Below are positions 34,054 to 45,029 of a stretch of 64,000 nt of DNA, in pieces (position 1 is the stretch's first letter; each line of letters opens with the position of its first letter). The notes under the pieces were generated by a model. It saw only the letters and a program-made list of their open reading frames with translations. It was not told the DNA's origin and did no database searches. The position numbers and the translations under genes are program-made. Source of the DNA: Mermis nigrescens (lineage: Eukaryota > Nematoda > Enoplea > Mermithida > Mermithidae); assembly GCA_036768485.1 (NCBI GenBank), contig JAVLUZ010000146.1, positions 1-64,000 on the forward strand, given 5' to 3'.

Positions 34054-34990
34054 ATGATCAAAGGAAGTGTGAATGAAATTAAAAAATTAAACAAATAATT
34101 ATAATTATAGAAATTTCGCTGCAAAATGCTGCATGTTCATCACATAAATAAATATGTCTTTCAAAAAAAGAATGAATACCTGGGCATTTTTAATGATTTT
34201 ACGTTTATAAGTAGTGATTTTCGACTAAATAATTACCCACTAATATATCATCAATCCTTAATAATTTTTGACTATTTTTTAACTAAACATTGCTAAACGC
34301 TTTTTTTAAAAATTCTTGTTTTTGTCATCAGTGTTGTCGTCAATCAATCCAAACATGCCATATTGACGCTATCTTATTATTTTGGAGCCAAAATAAGGCT
34401 TTAAGCAAAATATGGTGCGAGCTTCCCGCCCAGAATTCTCGTGGTGTTAAATTCTTTTCATTTCATTCAATTTTTTGTCTGTGCACTTGTGATGCAGTGC
34501 GATTCAATTCCTGGATGTGCACAGTAAAGGAAGGATTTAAAAAGGGCCGGGGCATCCCCTGACATCTAAAATTGAATTAGGCGGCGCAATGGAAAATGAT
34601 GCGTATTTTAATACTTTAGTCATTTTGTATCATTCTTCAAAATCCGGGTAGAACAACAACGACTTTTACTTCTTTCAAAAATTTCTTGTGCATTCGTTGG
34701 CGATTTGTAGAGACTGTATGCAATAATTTTATGCATTTTGTCGCAGGAAACTTTTGAAAATTTTGAACTCTATTTCGTATCAGTAAAGAAAAAATCCATC
34801 AAAAGACAAGAAAAAGCTATCAAAGACGGCAAAAACGCTATTTTGAGCATAAAGAACGGATTTTTTTTGGATGATGTCGAGCACCGTAGGAAATTCGGGG
34901 CTTCCGCCTTCCCTGCCTCCGTCAGAAAATTCCGGATTCACCGTTGTGAACTAGTCATGCCCCTAAATCTGGATATTAAGATATAAAATT
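34054..34990. other. intronic DNA; nothing recognised
   Basis: AT-rich DNA between foldback copy A and LRR exon 2. No exon or repeat end could be supported. Confidence 0.4.
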
Positions 34991-34997
34991 TGTATAC

Positions 34998-35959
34998 ACG
35001 AAACCGATAGTCCTCTGTAATCCAAGGGCATCCAGCATTCCGTTTCATCGACGTTGACTACAAAACCGTGCGAACTATTCTTTACACTGTACCGTTGGAC
35101 GAACCTAACCAACCATCGGGACTCATTGTAGCAAAAATATCGATTATTCGATAAATCCAAATATAGCAAAGTCGATGACAAATGCGATAGTAAATTTTCG
35201 TCCAATCTGGTAAATTTCGCTGAATTCAAATCCAAATTTTCCAAATCCCTTTGATCATCGAAAGCCGATTGATCGAGTTCGCCGAGATCGGTTTGGCTCA
35301 AATTCAAAATTGTAGATTTTTAAGTCCCTTAAATGTATTTCCCGACACATAACTCAGATTCGTCGCGTGCAGGTCCAAGAATTCGAGAGAAATGGCGCCT
35401 TTCAAAGCCCCGTCTTCTATTATGGCCAGAGGCGCATTATTGGAAAAATTGAGAAATTTCAGTTTCGAGTTAGTGTCGAAAGAGGTGGCTTTTAATCCTT
35501 GCAAATCGTTGTAACTCAAATCCAAATATAGCAAATTTTTCAAATTATAGAAAGTTTTCGAATCCAGATATTTCAAATGATTGAATTGCAGGTACAAGGT
35601 TTGCAAATCGGCCAAATCCGAATCAAACGCCGAAAATTCCGTATAATTGAGCTGATTGGCGGTTAGATATAGATTACGTAGGCTTTTTAGTCCCGAAAAC
35701 GAATGCCTTCTCAGACGCTTTATCAGGTTATACTGTAGGTCAAGCGTATGCAAATTTGTCAAAAGGTTAAAACCGTTATCGGGTAGTTCGCCTAGGCTGT
35801 TAGCCGACATATCCAAAAATTTAAGTGATTTTAATCGATTTATTTCCGATAATATGCTCTGATTGAAGGCGTTCGATGGTCCGAGAATTAGCGTTTCCAA
35901 TTTTTGCAACGGTTCGAACGTACCAGGCTCGACGTAATACATTTGATTAATGCTTAAGT
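34998..35959 (-). CDS. LRR transmembrane protein, exon 2 (leucine-rich repeats; one frameshift)
   Basis: The acceptor ATTTTTCAG|AC supplies two bases that complete the Asp codon begun in exon 1, giving the LRR phrase HLDLSINQMYYVEPGTF across the junction. The exon encodes about ten typical 24-residue extracellular LRRs (for example LKFLDMSANSLGELPDNGF and LQTLYLQFNHLKYLD). A cap follows, with NNRYFCYNESRWLV that resembles an LRR C-terminal flank. The frame breaks near 35308: a run of four T makes a stop, while a fifth T would join LKNLQF to LNLSQTD, exactly the LRR period. A donor T|GTATAC at 34998/34997 is in phase 1. The frameshift may be a sequencing error or a real lesion. LRR ectodomains bind protein ligands. 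The ligand here is unknown. Confidence 0.88.
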
Positions 35960-36764
35960 CTGAAAAATGATAATACTAATTGATTAACAACTTTTGACAT
36001 TAAATCAATAATAAATACTACTAAATATTATATTACTACACAAAATAAATAATATAACTGTAAATGTAATAGTAAAAAATCGTAAATATAATAATAAACG
36101 AATTGATAATTAAAACAGTATAAATAGTAACTAAAAATTACGAAAAAGCAGAATTATAGTCATATTACATACGACCAGTGTGTAACTATAAAGATAGTGC
36201 TCTAGAGAGCCATGTATAGACGAAAATTGTATTTTTTATTTGAAGTTTATTTTTTCAATTAAATTCACTTTGTTTCTTGTTTTTCTAATTTTTAAATTCA
36301 TTAAAAAGTTAACAGTTTATTTAAGCACTTTCTCAGATATACTTGTTACATAGAACTTCGACTATTTGTGATATTATTTTAAAGAACGGAAAAATGGCGA
36401 AAAAGTGCTATATTGTGTAGAAATGACAGATTTTGGAGACCACCTTTGCGATACAAAAAAACACATACGAGTAATATCCAAATGACTTTGATTTTCCCAA
36501 AAGCTTGATCGGTATTAGAATGATTTTTGGGAAGTTTTCGATGAAACCTCTGAATTCATAGAAAAATTTCGTGAAAATCAAAAATCTTATTAAGTGTATG
36601 TTTAAGCAACTGGAGAAATGGCGGCTTAAGAAAACAAAAAGTAATTAAACTATCGTTCTTGTACCCCATATAATAAAATTGTTCAATATATAGATTTCAG
36701 ATTGTTAACAAAAAATTTTTGCTCTTTATTACTTAGCTAGAGGAATGCAGAAAAACATCATAGG

Positions 36765-39135
36765 TAGCGCCTTAGCGCGTACCTGTAATATACATGGGTA
36801 CCCCTAACATTTGTTCACCATGGGTGGGCAGCACCATAGTTCTGAGAATATGTGTGCAAGCTTTTCAAAGGAAAAACAATGGTGTTATGGCGATAAAACA
36901 CCATTTTTCAACGTTTCTCATGAAGCACTATCCATTGGCATCAAAACATTGAGAAAAAACAGAAGGAAATTCAAAAAAATTGAATTTTGAGGGGGGAGTA
37001 TTTTGGGTTTCTGGTGGGGTATTCGATTTTCTGGGATGGGGTGCATGATACCACGAACCGCCCTCCCCCACACCCACGTGTGCTATACACCCCGCCCCTT
37101 CAGCAACACTAAAATACGTCTGTATTATGGAGTTTTTTAAAAGATAGATGATAAAAACGTTTAATGTAGCAATTTTTTATTTTTTACACTTCTACCCTGT
37201 GTGTAAAAAGCATGTAATGTATTTCAGTAACGTTATAACGTATATTTTCTCTAAAATTTTGGTAGGTCACACGACGTTTTTAACTCTGTTTTGCATTCTG
37301 CTTGGTCTGATTATTTTAAATGTAAAAAATGTAGCAAATTAAGTACGCTCAAAAGCACTTTTTTATTTACTTTAAGTAACTTTTTCCTTGAGTGGCAGCG
37401 TGAAGAGTGTGACGGATCTGAAGATAAAAGGACACATTTCGGCCTGTATTTTTGGTCTGCCAACAACTCCTGTTATAACTCCTAAAAAATTTGTTCCAGC
37501 AGAAATGTACTATGACTCAAGGGCTACTTTCGGCCTGCCAGCAAAGTTTTGTACAATCAATACGGAGTTAGATTTAGTGGTTTGAACTTAACACTCTAGT
37601 GGAGGGTGTAAAAAACAGATCTTGTCTAAGATTTATCCGCCAACTTTTCCCCTTTTAAGTCAGGATAAATTGATAAGATTGAAATAAGGTACCTCTCAGG
37701 GGCTAAAAGTCGCAGCAATCCGTGTTTAAGAAATACAGTATTAAGTAATTTACGGGGGTGTAAAGTTCGAAATCAGTTATGTAAAATAAGCGAAAAAACA
37801 CGTTTATTATCCTAATTTTGATTGGTAAATATCTGAAATATTTTTTCGGAACAGCAGTTTTTCTCACACACAAACGTACTACAATTAAAAGGCTACAAAG
37901 TAGCCCAAACCGAATTTGTTTACAATCAATGGAGAGTTAGTTTATTTTTTTAAGTTTGAGAAGTCAGGATAGATCGAATAGAATAAAAATTGAAGTACTT
38001 TCTAAGAGGAACCCGTCAAAGCAAATTACGTCTGTTTAGATCAATACTCATTTTTTTGGGAGGTGTAAAGTCAAACATTGGGTGTGTGAAACGCGTTTCT
38101 GTCTTGTCTTCTCCTGCAAACTTCTGCGGTCAATAGTCTGAACCTAATCTCAAGTCTAAAAATGTACCAGGAATCGAACCTGATACGCCAGTTGCGTGCG
38201 CTATTTTACACTCAACAGTGGTATTAAGTGGTTCACATCTAATACTTATTTGTCTTCAGTCCATTGTTGAGACTAAATTGTTTTCATAAATGTTGATCTT
38301 GATAACAAACTAATATCAGAATCACGAGTCCGACTAAAATCTTCTTTACACTCTGTGCTTGTGTGAAGTTTACATGCAAATTAACTTTAGTTCTAGAGCC
38401 TTGCGTAAGCTTTATTTTTTCACAATCTTCTATGTAACGTTAGAATTACGAATCTGACTGGTACTTTTCTCTACACCCAGTAGTTCTGTGAAGTTTACAC
38501 TATTCATTAAGTGTAATATGCACTAGTTTAAACCGATATTTTACTTTTAGAGCGTTGCAAAACGTAAATTTTTACTAATGTGTTCCGTAAGGTCAGGAGT
38601 AAGAAGGTAAATATATGTTTCCCTTAAACCCAGTAGTTATGTAAAGTGTACACTGAAAATTAAATTTGGTTTCAGAGCATTGCAGAAGCTTAATTTTTTT
38701 CAAAATGTTCCATGTAACGCCCAGATTATGAATCAAAGCGTAAGCATTCTTAACACCCAATAATTGCATAAACTTCATGCTGAAAACCTTTGATCTGTTT
38801 AAACAAGAAGGTTGTCTTGTTCAAAAAAGATGATGCTGATGTTAGGAACAATATTGTTTTCAGCGTTACTTGACTGCTGTCATTATTGTTGCATGTTACC
38901 GTATGTGTTTACTACTGATTTACTCAAATCATGCTAATTAAAAGTAGGTTACTTAGCAAAGAAAAATGCTACAATGGAACAAAAAAGGCGAATATAATTG
39001 GGATTGTGGATAATAAGGATGTAAAAGGCGGGAGACTAGTGAATAGCAATCTATGCATATGCCTAAAGTGGCAAAATCTGCTAAAAATCAGACTATCTGT
39101 AAGCAACGTAGGAAATCGAAGTATATTTTGCGGCC
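36765..39135 (+). mobile_element. foldback-like element, copy B
   Basis: Begins at the terminal hairpin CATAGGTAGCGCCTTAGCGCGTACCTGTAATATACATGGGTACCCC, runs through degenerate subrepeats of about 180 bp, and ends with the inner block TGGAACAAAAAAGGCGAATA, ATTGGGATTGTGGATAATAA and CGAAGTATATTTTGCGGCC. It is in opposite orientation to copy A, so LRR exon 2 is flanked by a pair of inverted copies. A family A MITE (36819-37082) is inserted near its outer end. Confidence 0.75.
36819..37082 (+). mobile_element. hAT-type MITE, family A (copy 8)
   Basis: Starts CATGGGTGGGCAGCACC and ends CACACCCACGTGTG. The core TGGCGATAAAACACCATTTT and AAGCACTATCCATTGGCATC is well preserved. The flanks no longer show a clear duplication. 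Confidence 0.85.
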
Positions 39136-40880
39136 TCTCAAAAGGTGTAACCTTATTTAAATAATTTTCAATGATTTACATAAGAGTGCACAAACATAAT
39201 CTAAAATGCAAGTATACTTTTTATAAATTGCTTGCAAGTTGCAACGCTGACTTGCTTCGTATTGTGACTGACAGAACACTAAATGCAATTGTATTTAAAG
39301 GTGTTTTATTTCGGTATCATGAGCATTATGTTAAGCAAACCTGACGTCAGATGGCTATTGCACACAATCGTTGCGGACATGCATGTATACCTACCTACAT
39401 GTAGTGATCTGACCGAGGGGACTTTTGGACTCTCGGCCTCGGCCGAGGCAGCTTGACATCCTTGCCTCGGCCGAGGATCAGGGTCGTGCCAAGGGTAATG
39501 CATGTATGTTTATGATAAAATAAAAGTAAGTCATATTTAAAGTGCCATGTTGCAATGTTTACAAGTTGGAATAACGTTAAATTCAATAATCAAAAGTAAG
39601 AAAAATCCTTTTTCGGGGAATAAAGTCTTGCATCTTTTATTCTTGTAAACATGATTGCGTTGATGCACTATGCCCGTTACAAATACATAGTAGGCGGTAA
39701 GGTGAGATTTAGAAATTTAAGATCCGTAGATTGTGAATCAATTCCATCCTACTAAAGGAAACAGAAAATTAAAAAACTAAAATGAAATAAACAAGAATGC
39801 AGAACATCCAGATCAGAGCTGTACCGGGGCTTGAAAATTTTAATATTGTATGTCATATGCAAATTGTTGCATCGATTAATCGTGATAAATTAGCTCAACA
39901 CTTAGCAAATGAGCGGAAACTGAGGTATAGTTGCATCAGTCACACTTTTATTTCACTATAAAGTCAAAAACTCAGTTTAATTATATTTTCTGAGACAAAA
40001 CTGATAAAATTCACATTTAGTTTAATCAATTAAGTCAACAAATTTGCACCCTACAGCAAATATTGCTAAATGATGTCGAGTTCAGTCACAGTTCCATTTG
40101 CATAGCATTTGTGATCTAGGATTAGCCACATAAGGGAATAATAGAGATATTTTAATGTAAAATAATAATAAAAATGGGTAGAAAGGTCCAAATAGCATAC
40201 TAATTTTCAGATACTGACCGAGTTTGACTATTTTTAGCCTTGAATATTGTTCGCTTCTGGCCTTAATCTTATTATGTTTATACCAGAACTTTTCCCCAAA
40301 ACCCTAAATGCATATTTGCTTACAGCTCTATTAGATGCAAGAGCAGTTTCCAAGATATCTCGCTGTAAAAACTCCTAATTGAAAATAAAATCAATTTCAT
40401 ACAATGCCTCGCATCTTGACTATGTTATCTCAATTTCAATTGCTTACTTAAAAAGCTGAAAAACTAAGTGTGAAAAGGTAAAATGCAATCGTAAACAGCA
40501 TACAAATATTCAATATGAGGAAGAGAAAATTTTTCAGCTGAATATGATCTTATCCTGAATAATGGTGCTAAGCGTCATAATTGTAATTATTTTCATTTAT
40601 TATTTTATCATTATCATTATTATTACTATTTTATTATTTTTTATCACTGTTATCATGAGACGAGTAAGCGCTGGGTATACATTTATGATATATTACATAA
40701 CGAATGTTAGCATGGGAAACTCGACACGTGATCTGGTACGTTTTCAGGTCCCGGCCCCGGTACAGCTCTTATCGAAATCAAACGAATTTAATTCAGTATT
40801 TGGGATAAAAAGTATAATTTATAGAATTTTCTAAACTTTTGTGACAAAACATGCTACTTTGAGATAAAATCTCTTGATCA

Positions 40881-41155
40881 TAGGTGCACAGAATGGCCAA
40901 TATAGGATGGGGGACAGCCTATCTAGGGGTCAAGAATTGACCTTTTTGGGCAAAATGACCTCAAAGAACTGGCATAAACAATTAAAAAAGCGGTAGAACT
41001 AAATTATTACAATATTTCAAGTAAATCTGAATCACTTCGAAGGAAATTTTTAATTTTCATGTTTTTGCCTCATTTTCCTGAGAAAATTTCTAATTTTTCC
41101 ACTTTGAGGGCGGGGGGGGGCAGACGCCGCCTCCTCTAAAATCCCCACGTGCATA
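40881..41155 (+). repeat. dispersed repeat B, copy 1
   Basis: The block CATAGGTGCACAGAATGGCC, then CAAAATGACCTCAAAGAACT, GCCTCATTTTCCTGAGAAAA and TTTCCACTTTGAGGGCGGGG to CACGTGCATATC has relatives at about 44290-44560 and 52637-52930. The ends look like weak inverted repeats (GTGCACAGAATGG against GTGCACGTCT/GTGCATATC), so it may be a MITE. No target duplication was confirmed. Confidence 0.6.
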
Positions 41156-41469
41156 TCTGCTCATCATTTGTCGGATTTAGGGTATCTGGACATGAGGCAG
41201 TATTTTTCCAAAACAGTAGAGGTAAGCCTAAAAACCCGTTATTTATATGCAAGATGATTTTTTTCTGTTCCATCGTCTCTGAAATAATTTTTCTTCCAAA
41301 GATTTAGTTAAAAGTTTCAAGATTTCTGGAAATAATAACATAATTTACCAACATGTCGTTAAAAAGCGTTTAGCGCTAATTTCTGACAGAAAATGTATAG
41401 AAAAAGAATGATCAAAGGCTATTCAAATTACTGCAACTTAAACTAAATTTAGTAGCCTCTCCTTAAGAT

Positions 41470-41840
41470 AGAAATAAATGAATTATAGCTGGCGTAGAGC
41501 GCCAAATATTTTCAATATTTGTATCATTTCAAGCTGATTTTTGCAGTTTGCTGAATAAATGCAATGTAGTAATTATGTCTGGCACGAAGCGCAAGAAGCG
41601 TTTGAAATTTATATCATTTTAAGCTCCATTTCGCGACTTTCTGAAGATAAGCATGACAGTAATTACATGTCGCGCAGAGCGTCGAAAATCTTTGACGTTC
41701 TTATCCACTTATGCTCAATATAGCACATGTCTGAAGACAAATAAAGCTAAAAATATATATGGCGCGAAGCGCCGAATTTTGATGTTTATTCTTTTAAGCT
41801 ATTTTGCAGCTTTCCGAATATAAGCTGAGCAATGCAGAAA
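41470..41840. repeat. tandem repeat of about 90 bp with a GGCGCGAAGCGCC core
   Basis: Four units start at about 41491, 41581, 41669 and 41761. Each begins with a variant of the near-palindrome GGCGCGAAGCGCC (GGCGTAGAGCGCC, GGCACGAAGCGCA, GTCGCGCAGAGCGTC and the perfect form), followed by TTTGATGTTTATATCATTTTAAGCT-like sequence and CTGAATATAAGC. The period is 88-92 bp. It lies inside the 39402-42217 element. Confidence 0.8.
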
Positions 41841-42227
41841 ATTCTATCTGTCGAAAAATAATGTGGGGAAAAGAACTAGGATGAAATCTATAAAATCAAA
41901 AGATCAAAAATGATTACATGAATTCATGTTAGTGCAGTGCTGTTATTCGCAATGGTCTTTATATAACAAAACGTCATAACAACAGTGAAGTGTACAGCAC
42001 CTTGGACAAAATTTATACCAGTGAACAATTTATTTTTAGCCTGAGTGCTTCAGATGGACTGGTAAACAACTAAGAGATTAAGTCGTTAAGATAAATTAAA
42101 CTTGCCAAAATTTTATTTTAACCTATGGCGCCTCGACACTTTTTAGCTTTACCTTCGGCGCCGTGGTCGAGGCTCAAAAAAACGCCGAGCCTTGTCGAGG
42201 CCTCCATCCGATCACTGCCTACATATA

Positions 42228-42275
42228 GTCTGTTTCACGTAAGCTTACGCGTTTCTTACTGCTAAACCTTACTGC
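42228..42275 (+). mobile_element. single TAGTCTGTTTCAC end
   Basis: TATAGTCTGTTTCACGTAAGCTTACGCG matches the Tc1/mariner-like MITE terminus and is followed by sequence also found in the centre of foldback copy D (complement of 48060-48105). No matching second end was found nearby. Confidence 0.5.
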
Positions 42276-42339
42276 ACAGCTAACTTGCTGCTTTTTTTCG
42301 ATCGTTTTTTGATTGAATAGCTAATTTCAATCTGCATCA

Positions 42340-43595
42340 GGCCGTAGAATATACTTCGATTTTTTGCGTTGCTTTGAGAAAGTCTAATTTTTGACAGACT
42401 TTGCGAGTTTGGGCATTAGCTTTTTCGGATCTAGTATACAATTTACCCCCAGCCCTTTTTATCGATCCATATAAGCTACAGTAACCAAGTTTTACAAGGA
42501 GATAGCTATAAGCTTCATATACTAATCTGGCAAAAATTGATAAACTTACGGTGTAAACTTACCTGCTTTACACTCAGAGTTTACAATGCACTAACGGCAT
42601 CTTAAACTGTAAACGATTCGGTGGGTTTCAAACAAAGCAATTTTTTGTAACTCAATCAACATACTACATTTAAAAAAAGTAAGCTTAGAAAAAAGCTAGT
42701 TTAACCCTTAATTTACCGTGTGTTTCCAGCAGTCGTTTTCACCATCTACTCGATTTTAGATCGAATCAATAAAATCAGATAAAAGTATATACATTTGAAA
42801 GCCCTTGTTCTCCTGATTCCAAAAATATATTTTTCCCTTCACAATTTTCACTTTCCGTTGAGAAAAAAGGGAAAAACTATAACTAAAAAACCAACATGGC
42901 AGCCTACGGCACATTTGAAAAAAATCGATACGTCGGCATTCCGTAGCTCACCATAATGCTGCATTGAGCAAAGCGCGATACAGCATGACTATTACGGTCT
43001 ACGGAGTCAGTTTAGATTCCTGCATGCACAGTATTAGGTACATAGGTGCATTATGTGCGTACGTATTTGAGTTTTACCTATGTATATGCCTACCATTAAA
43101 ATTTCAAAAAATATTGAATTTCTAAATAACCGAAGCCTTCTACTTCATGAAACTCATAGAAAACGTGTAAAACGAGGAAAAAGGAGGATAGATGATGTTT
43201 CACGGCACAAAAATGAACTTAAAATGAAAAAATCAAGAAAAACCAGCAGACTCGACCAAAAATCGAGTACACACAGGAAATTAAGGGTTAAAGCCAAGTT
43301 TAAAGTAAAGTAAAGTAAGTTTTTTAAAATTTTTTTAGAGCAGTAAGTTTACACCGTAAAATAATCAATTTTGCCAGATTATATCAAATAGGATGATAGC
43401 TATCTCCTTGTAAAGTATGGTACTACTGTAGCTATATGGATCGGCTGAAAAACGCCAGGGGCAAATTGTATACTAGATCCGCTTTTTCCTAGTCCCCTCC
43501 TGTTACATCCTTAATAATCCACAATGCCAAGTATATTTGTCTTTTTTGTTTCATAATCCGAGCATTTTTCTTCGCTAGTACAAGAAGATACATGG
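42340..43595 (-). mobile_element. foldback-like element, copy C fragment, split by another element
   Basis: The inner block of the family (GTAGAATATACTTCGATTTT ... GCATTAGCTTTTTC, then CCTAGTCCCCTCCTGTTACA ... GAGCATTTTTCTTCGCTAGT) is present in minus orientation, interrupted at GCTTTTTC by the 42427-43480 element. Confidence 0.7.
42427..43480. mobile_element. 1.05 kb element with TIRs of about 135 bp and an 8-bp duplication
   Basis: Exact duplications GCTTTTTC at 42419-42426 and 43481-43488. Termini GGATCTAGTATACAATTT are perfect for 18 bp, and the complementarity continues to about 135 bp. It includes GATCCATATA-GCTACAGTA, TTTACAAGGAGATAGCTAT and TTACGGTGTAAACTTA. The centre has no recognisable transposase, only a Lys/Arg-rich open frame at 43080-43313 that lacks a protein-family pattern. 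Superfamily undetermined (8-bp duplication: hAT-, P- or Merlin-like). Confidence 0.9.
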
Positions 43596-44289
43596 ACGCG
43601 ACGTGTTAACAAATTAAACCCTGAGAGCTTCGGTGGGGTCAAATTGCCTGAAACGTCACTAAAAATTCAATTCTTGTGGTCTTACGATTTAGAGTACTTC
43701 ATAAGACTTTGGAAGTCTGTGCAGCACGCCACGCCCGGAAACCCTCAAGAATTTGGAGAAAATGCACGAAAATTAACAAACCTGAAAAATTAAATTCTGC
43801 GTGTTTTTCAGTGATTTTGCCCAATAGGATCCCGTGAATCCGGTGGCTGCACACGAATAGATAAGATATCTCTCCTGTTTTCATTATAGCTTCATGCTAA
43901 AAGATTGTTTAACAATCAAATTCGCTCAAATTCTTAAAACACACTAATAATTTCAATGAAATAAGGAGGGGTCTGCGGGGATAAGTATTTTTTATTACCC
44001 AGTGAGATAATCTGAATTATGCCAAACTTTTTGTGCGTTGTGGCCCGGGGCCAGTCATTCACATTTGTGGTGTAGAAGTAATAGAAAAAAGAAAATTTTT
44101 AGAGCGAAATGAGGCAAAATGACGACCAGCAATGGAAGATCAACCAAAATTGTTTTTGACGAAATTGCTTGACAGATTTTTTAGCAATATTTTGACATTT
44201 GTTCGAAGTCATGGCCCAAAAAAAGCTGTGTATGTATGACTTTGTCCTTTCATCCAGTGACCTCCAAGATCGGCCGTGCTGTACCACAT
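43596..44289. other. intronic DNA; nothing recognised
   Basis: No exon or repeat end could be supported. Some phrases (GGTGGGGTCAAATTGCCTG, GCACGCCACGCCCGG) hint at a badly worn MITE. Confidence 0.35.
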
Positions 44290-44560
44290 AAGGCAATAGC
44301 ATGGTCATTCAACGGAGGTCAGCCGGCTTAAGGCTCTGCTAGTGCGTGTTTGTTATGTCGAAATGACCTCAAAAATTCGAATAAATGCTGAAATAGCAAT
44401 AGAAGTAACGTGTCAAGCACAGTAAGTTTAACTCAAAATCAGATGGAGAAAATTTCTTTTTTATTTACTGTGCCCATAAATTTGCCTCATTTTCCAGAAA
44501 ATTTTCACTTGCTATTCAAACGGCTTAGGTCACACATAAGTGTAGGAGTCGGAGGGGGTC
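44290..44560 (+). repeat. dispersed repeat B, copy 2
   Basis: Shares TCGAAATGACCTCAAAAATT and TTTGCCTCATTTTCCAGAAAATTTTC with the copies at 40.9 and 52.6 kb. It ends immediately before a family A MITE. Confidence 0.5.
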
Positions 44561-44564
44561 TGGA

Positions 44565-44822
44565 CCATACGTGGGCAGCAAGAAAATTTGGGGGGGGGGT
44601 GTAAGATTTTTTGAAGGTCAAAAAATGGCCTTAAAAAATGGTGGTATGGAGAATAAAAACACCATTTTTCGACGTTTCTCATCAAGCACTATCCATTGGC
44701 ATCAAAAAATTGCGAAAAAACGGAAAAAATTTCCAAAAATAAAATTCTGGGGGGTGTATTTTGATTTCTGGGGGGATATTTTGGTTTCTGGGGGTGCATA
44801 CCCACAAACCCCCACGCCCAGA
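44565..44822 (+). mobile_element. hAT-type MITE, family A (copy 9)
   Basis: Starts CATACGTGGGCAGCAAG and ends CCCCCACGCCCAGAAT. The core is close to consensus, including GAAAATTTGGGGGGGGG and TCATCAAGCACTATCCATTG. Confidence 0.88.
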
Positions 44823-45029
44823 ATCAGAATCTGAAAGACCACCCCTCACCAATATCAACAGACCCCCTAATTCACTCCTTAGTGTTATTTTCAGGAATTT
44901 AGTCCCAAAGGAATCCCACCCCTAATTTTGTTGCTGCCCATGGCTTTGAGCCATCGACTTACTTCGACATGCATAACCCCTCCGACGTCAATGTCTCTGA
45001 AGAATTAGTCGTACGTACATAACACCCAC

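Larger units (their letters stand above)
30570..34997 (-). other. intron 2 of the LRR gene
   Basis: About 4.4 kb between donor T|GTATAC and acceptor GTATCGCAG. It is almost filled by a foldback-like element and a family A MITE. No additional exon was recognised, and the phases of exons 2 and 3 fit without one. Confidence 0.7.
39402..42217. mobile_element. 2.8 kb hAT-type element with GGCCTCGGCCGAGG subterminal palindromes
   Basis: Flanks CCTACATG (39394-39401) and CCTACATA (42218-42225) agree at 7 of 8 positions. Termini are TAGTGATCTGACCGAGG and, complemented, CAGTGATCGGATGGAGG. Just inside the left end are two GGCCTCGGCCGAGG-type palindromes, and inside the right end related GGCGCC and CGAGGC motifs. 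No transposase was seen in the 2.8 kb. It contains a dispersed repeat (40885-41155) and a 90-bp tandem array (41470-41840). Confidence 0.85.
35960..45029 (-). other. intron 1 of the LRR gene
   Basis: A 9.07 kb intron with donor AG|GTGGGT at 45030/45029 and acceptor TTTTTCAG at 35960. It holds a foldback copy, a 2.8 kb hAT-type element, a 1.05 kb long-TIR element and several MITEs. A missed small exon is possible but not required by phase. Confidence 0.75.

Noticed and set aside
40562..40834. 90-codon Ile/Phe-rich ORF resembling a membrane protein
   Set aside because: It comes from an ATT/ATC-rich low-complexity run and has no other support.
43080..43313. Lys/Arg-rich 77-codon open frame
   Set aside because: It lies in the centre of the 42427-43480 transposon, has no family pattern, and its composition follows from A-rich DNA.
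44959..45029. Alternative donor GAA|GTAAGT at 44963 for LRR exon 1
   Set aside because: It is a good consensus donor but phase 2, which does not match the phase-1 acceptor of exon 2. The upstream G|GTGGGT fits in phase and restores the LRR phrase.
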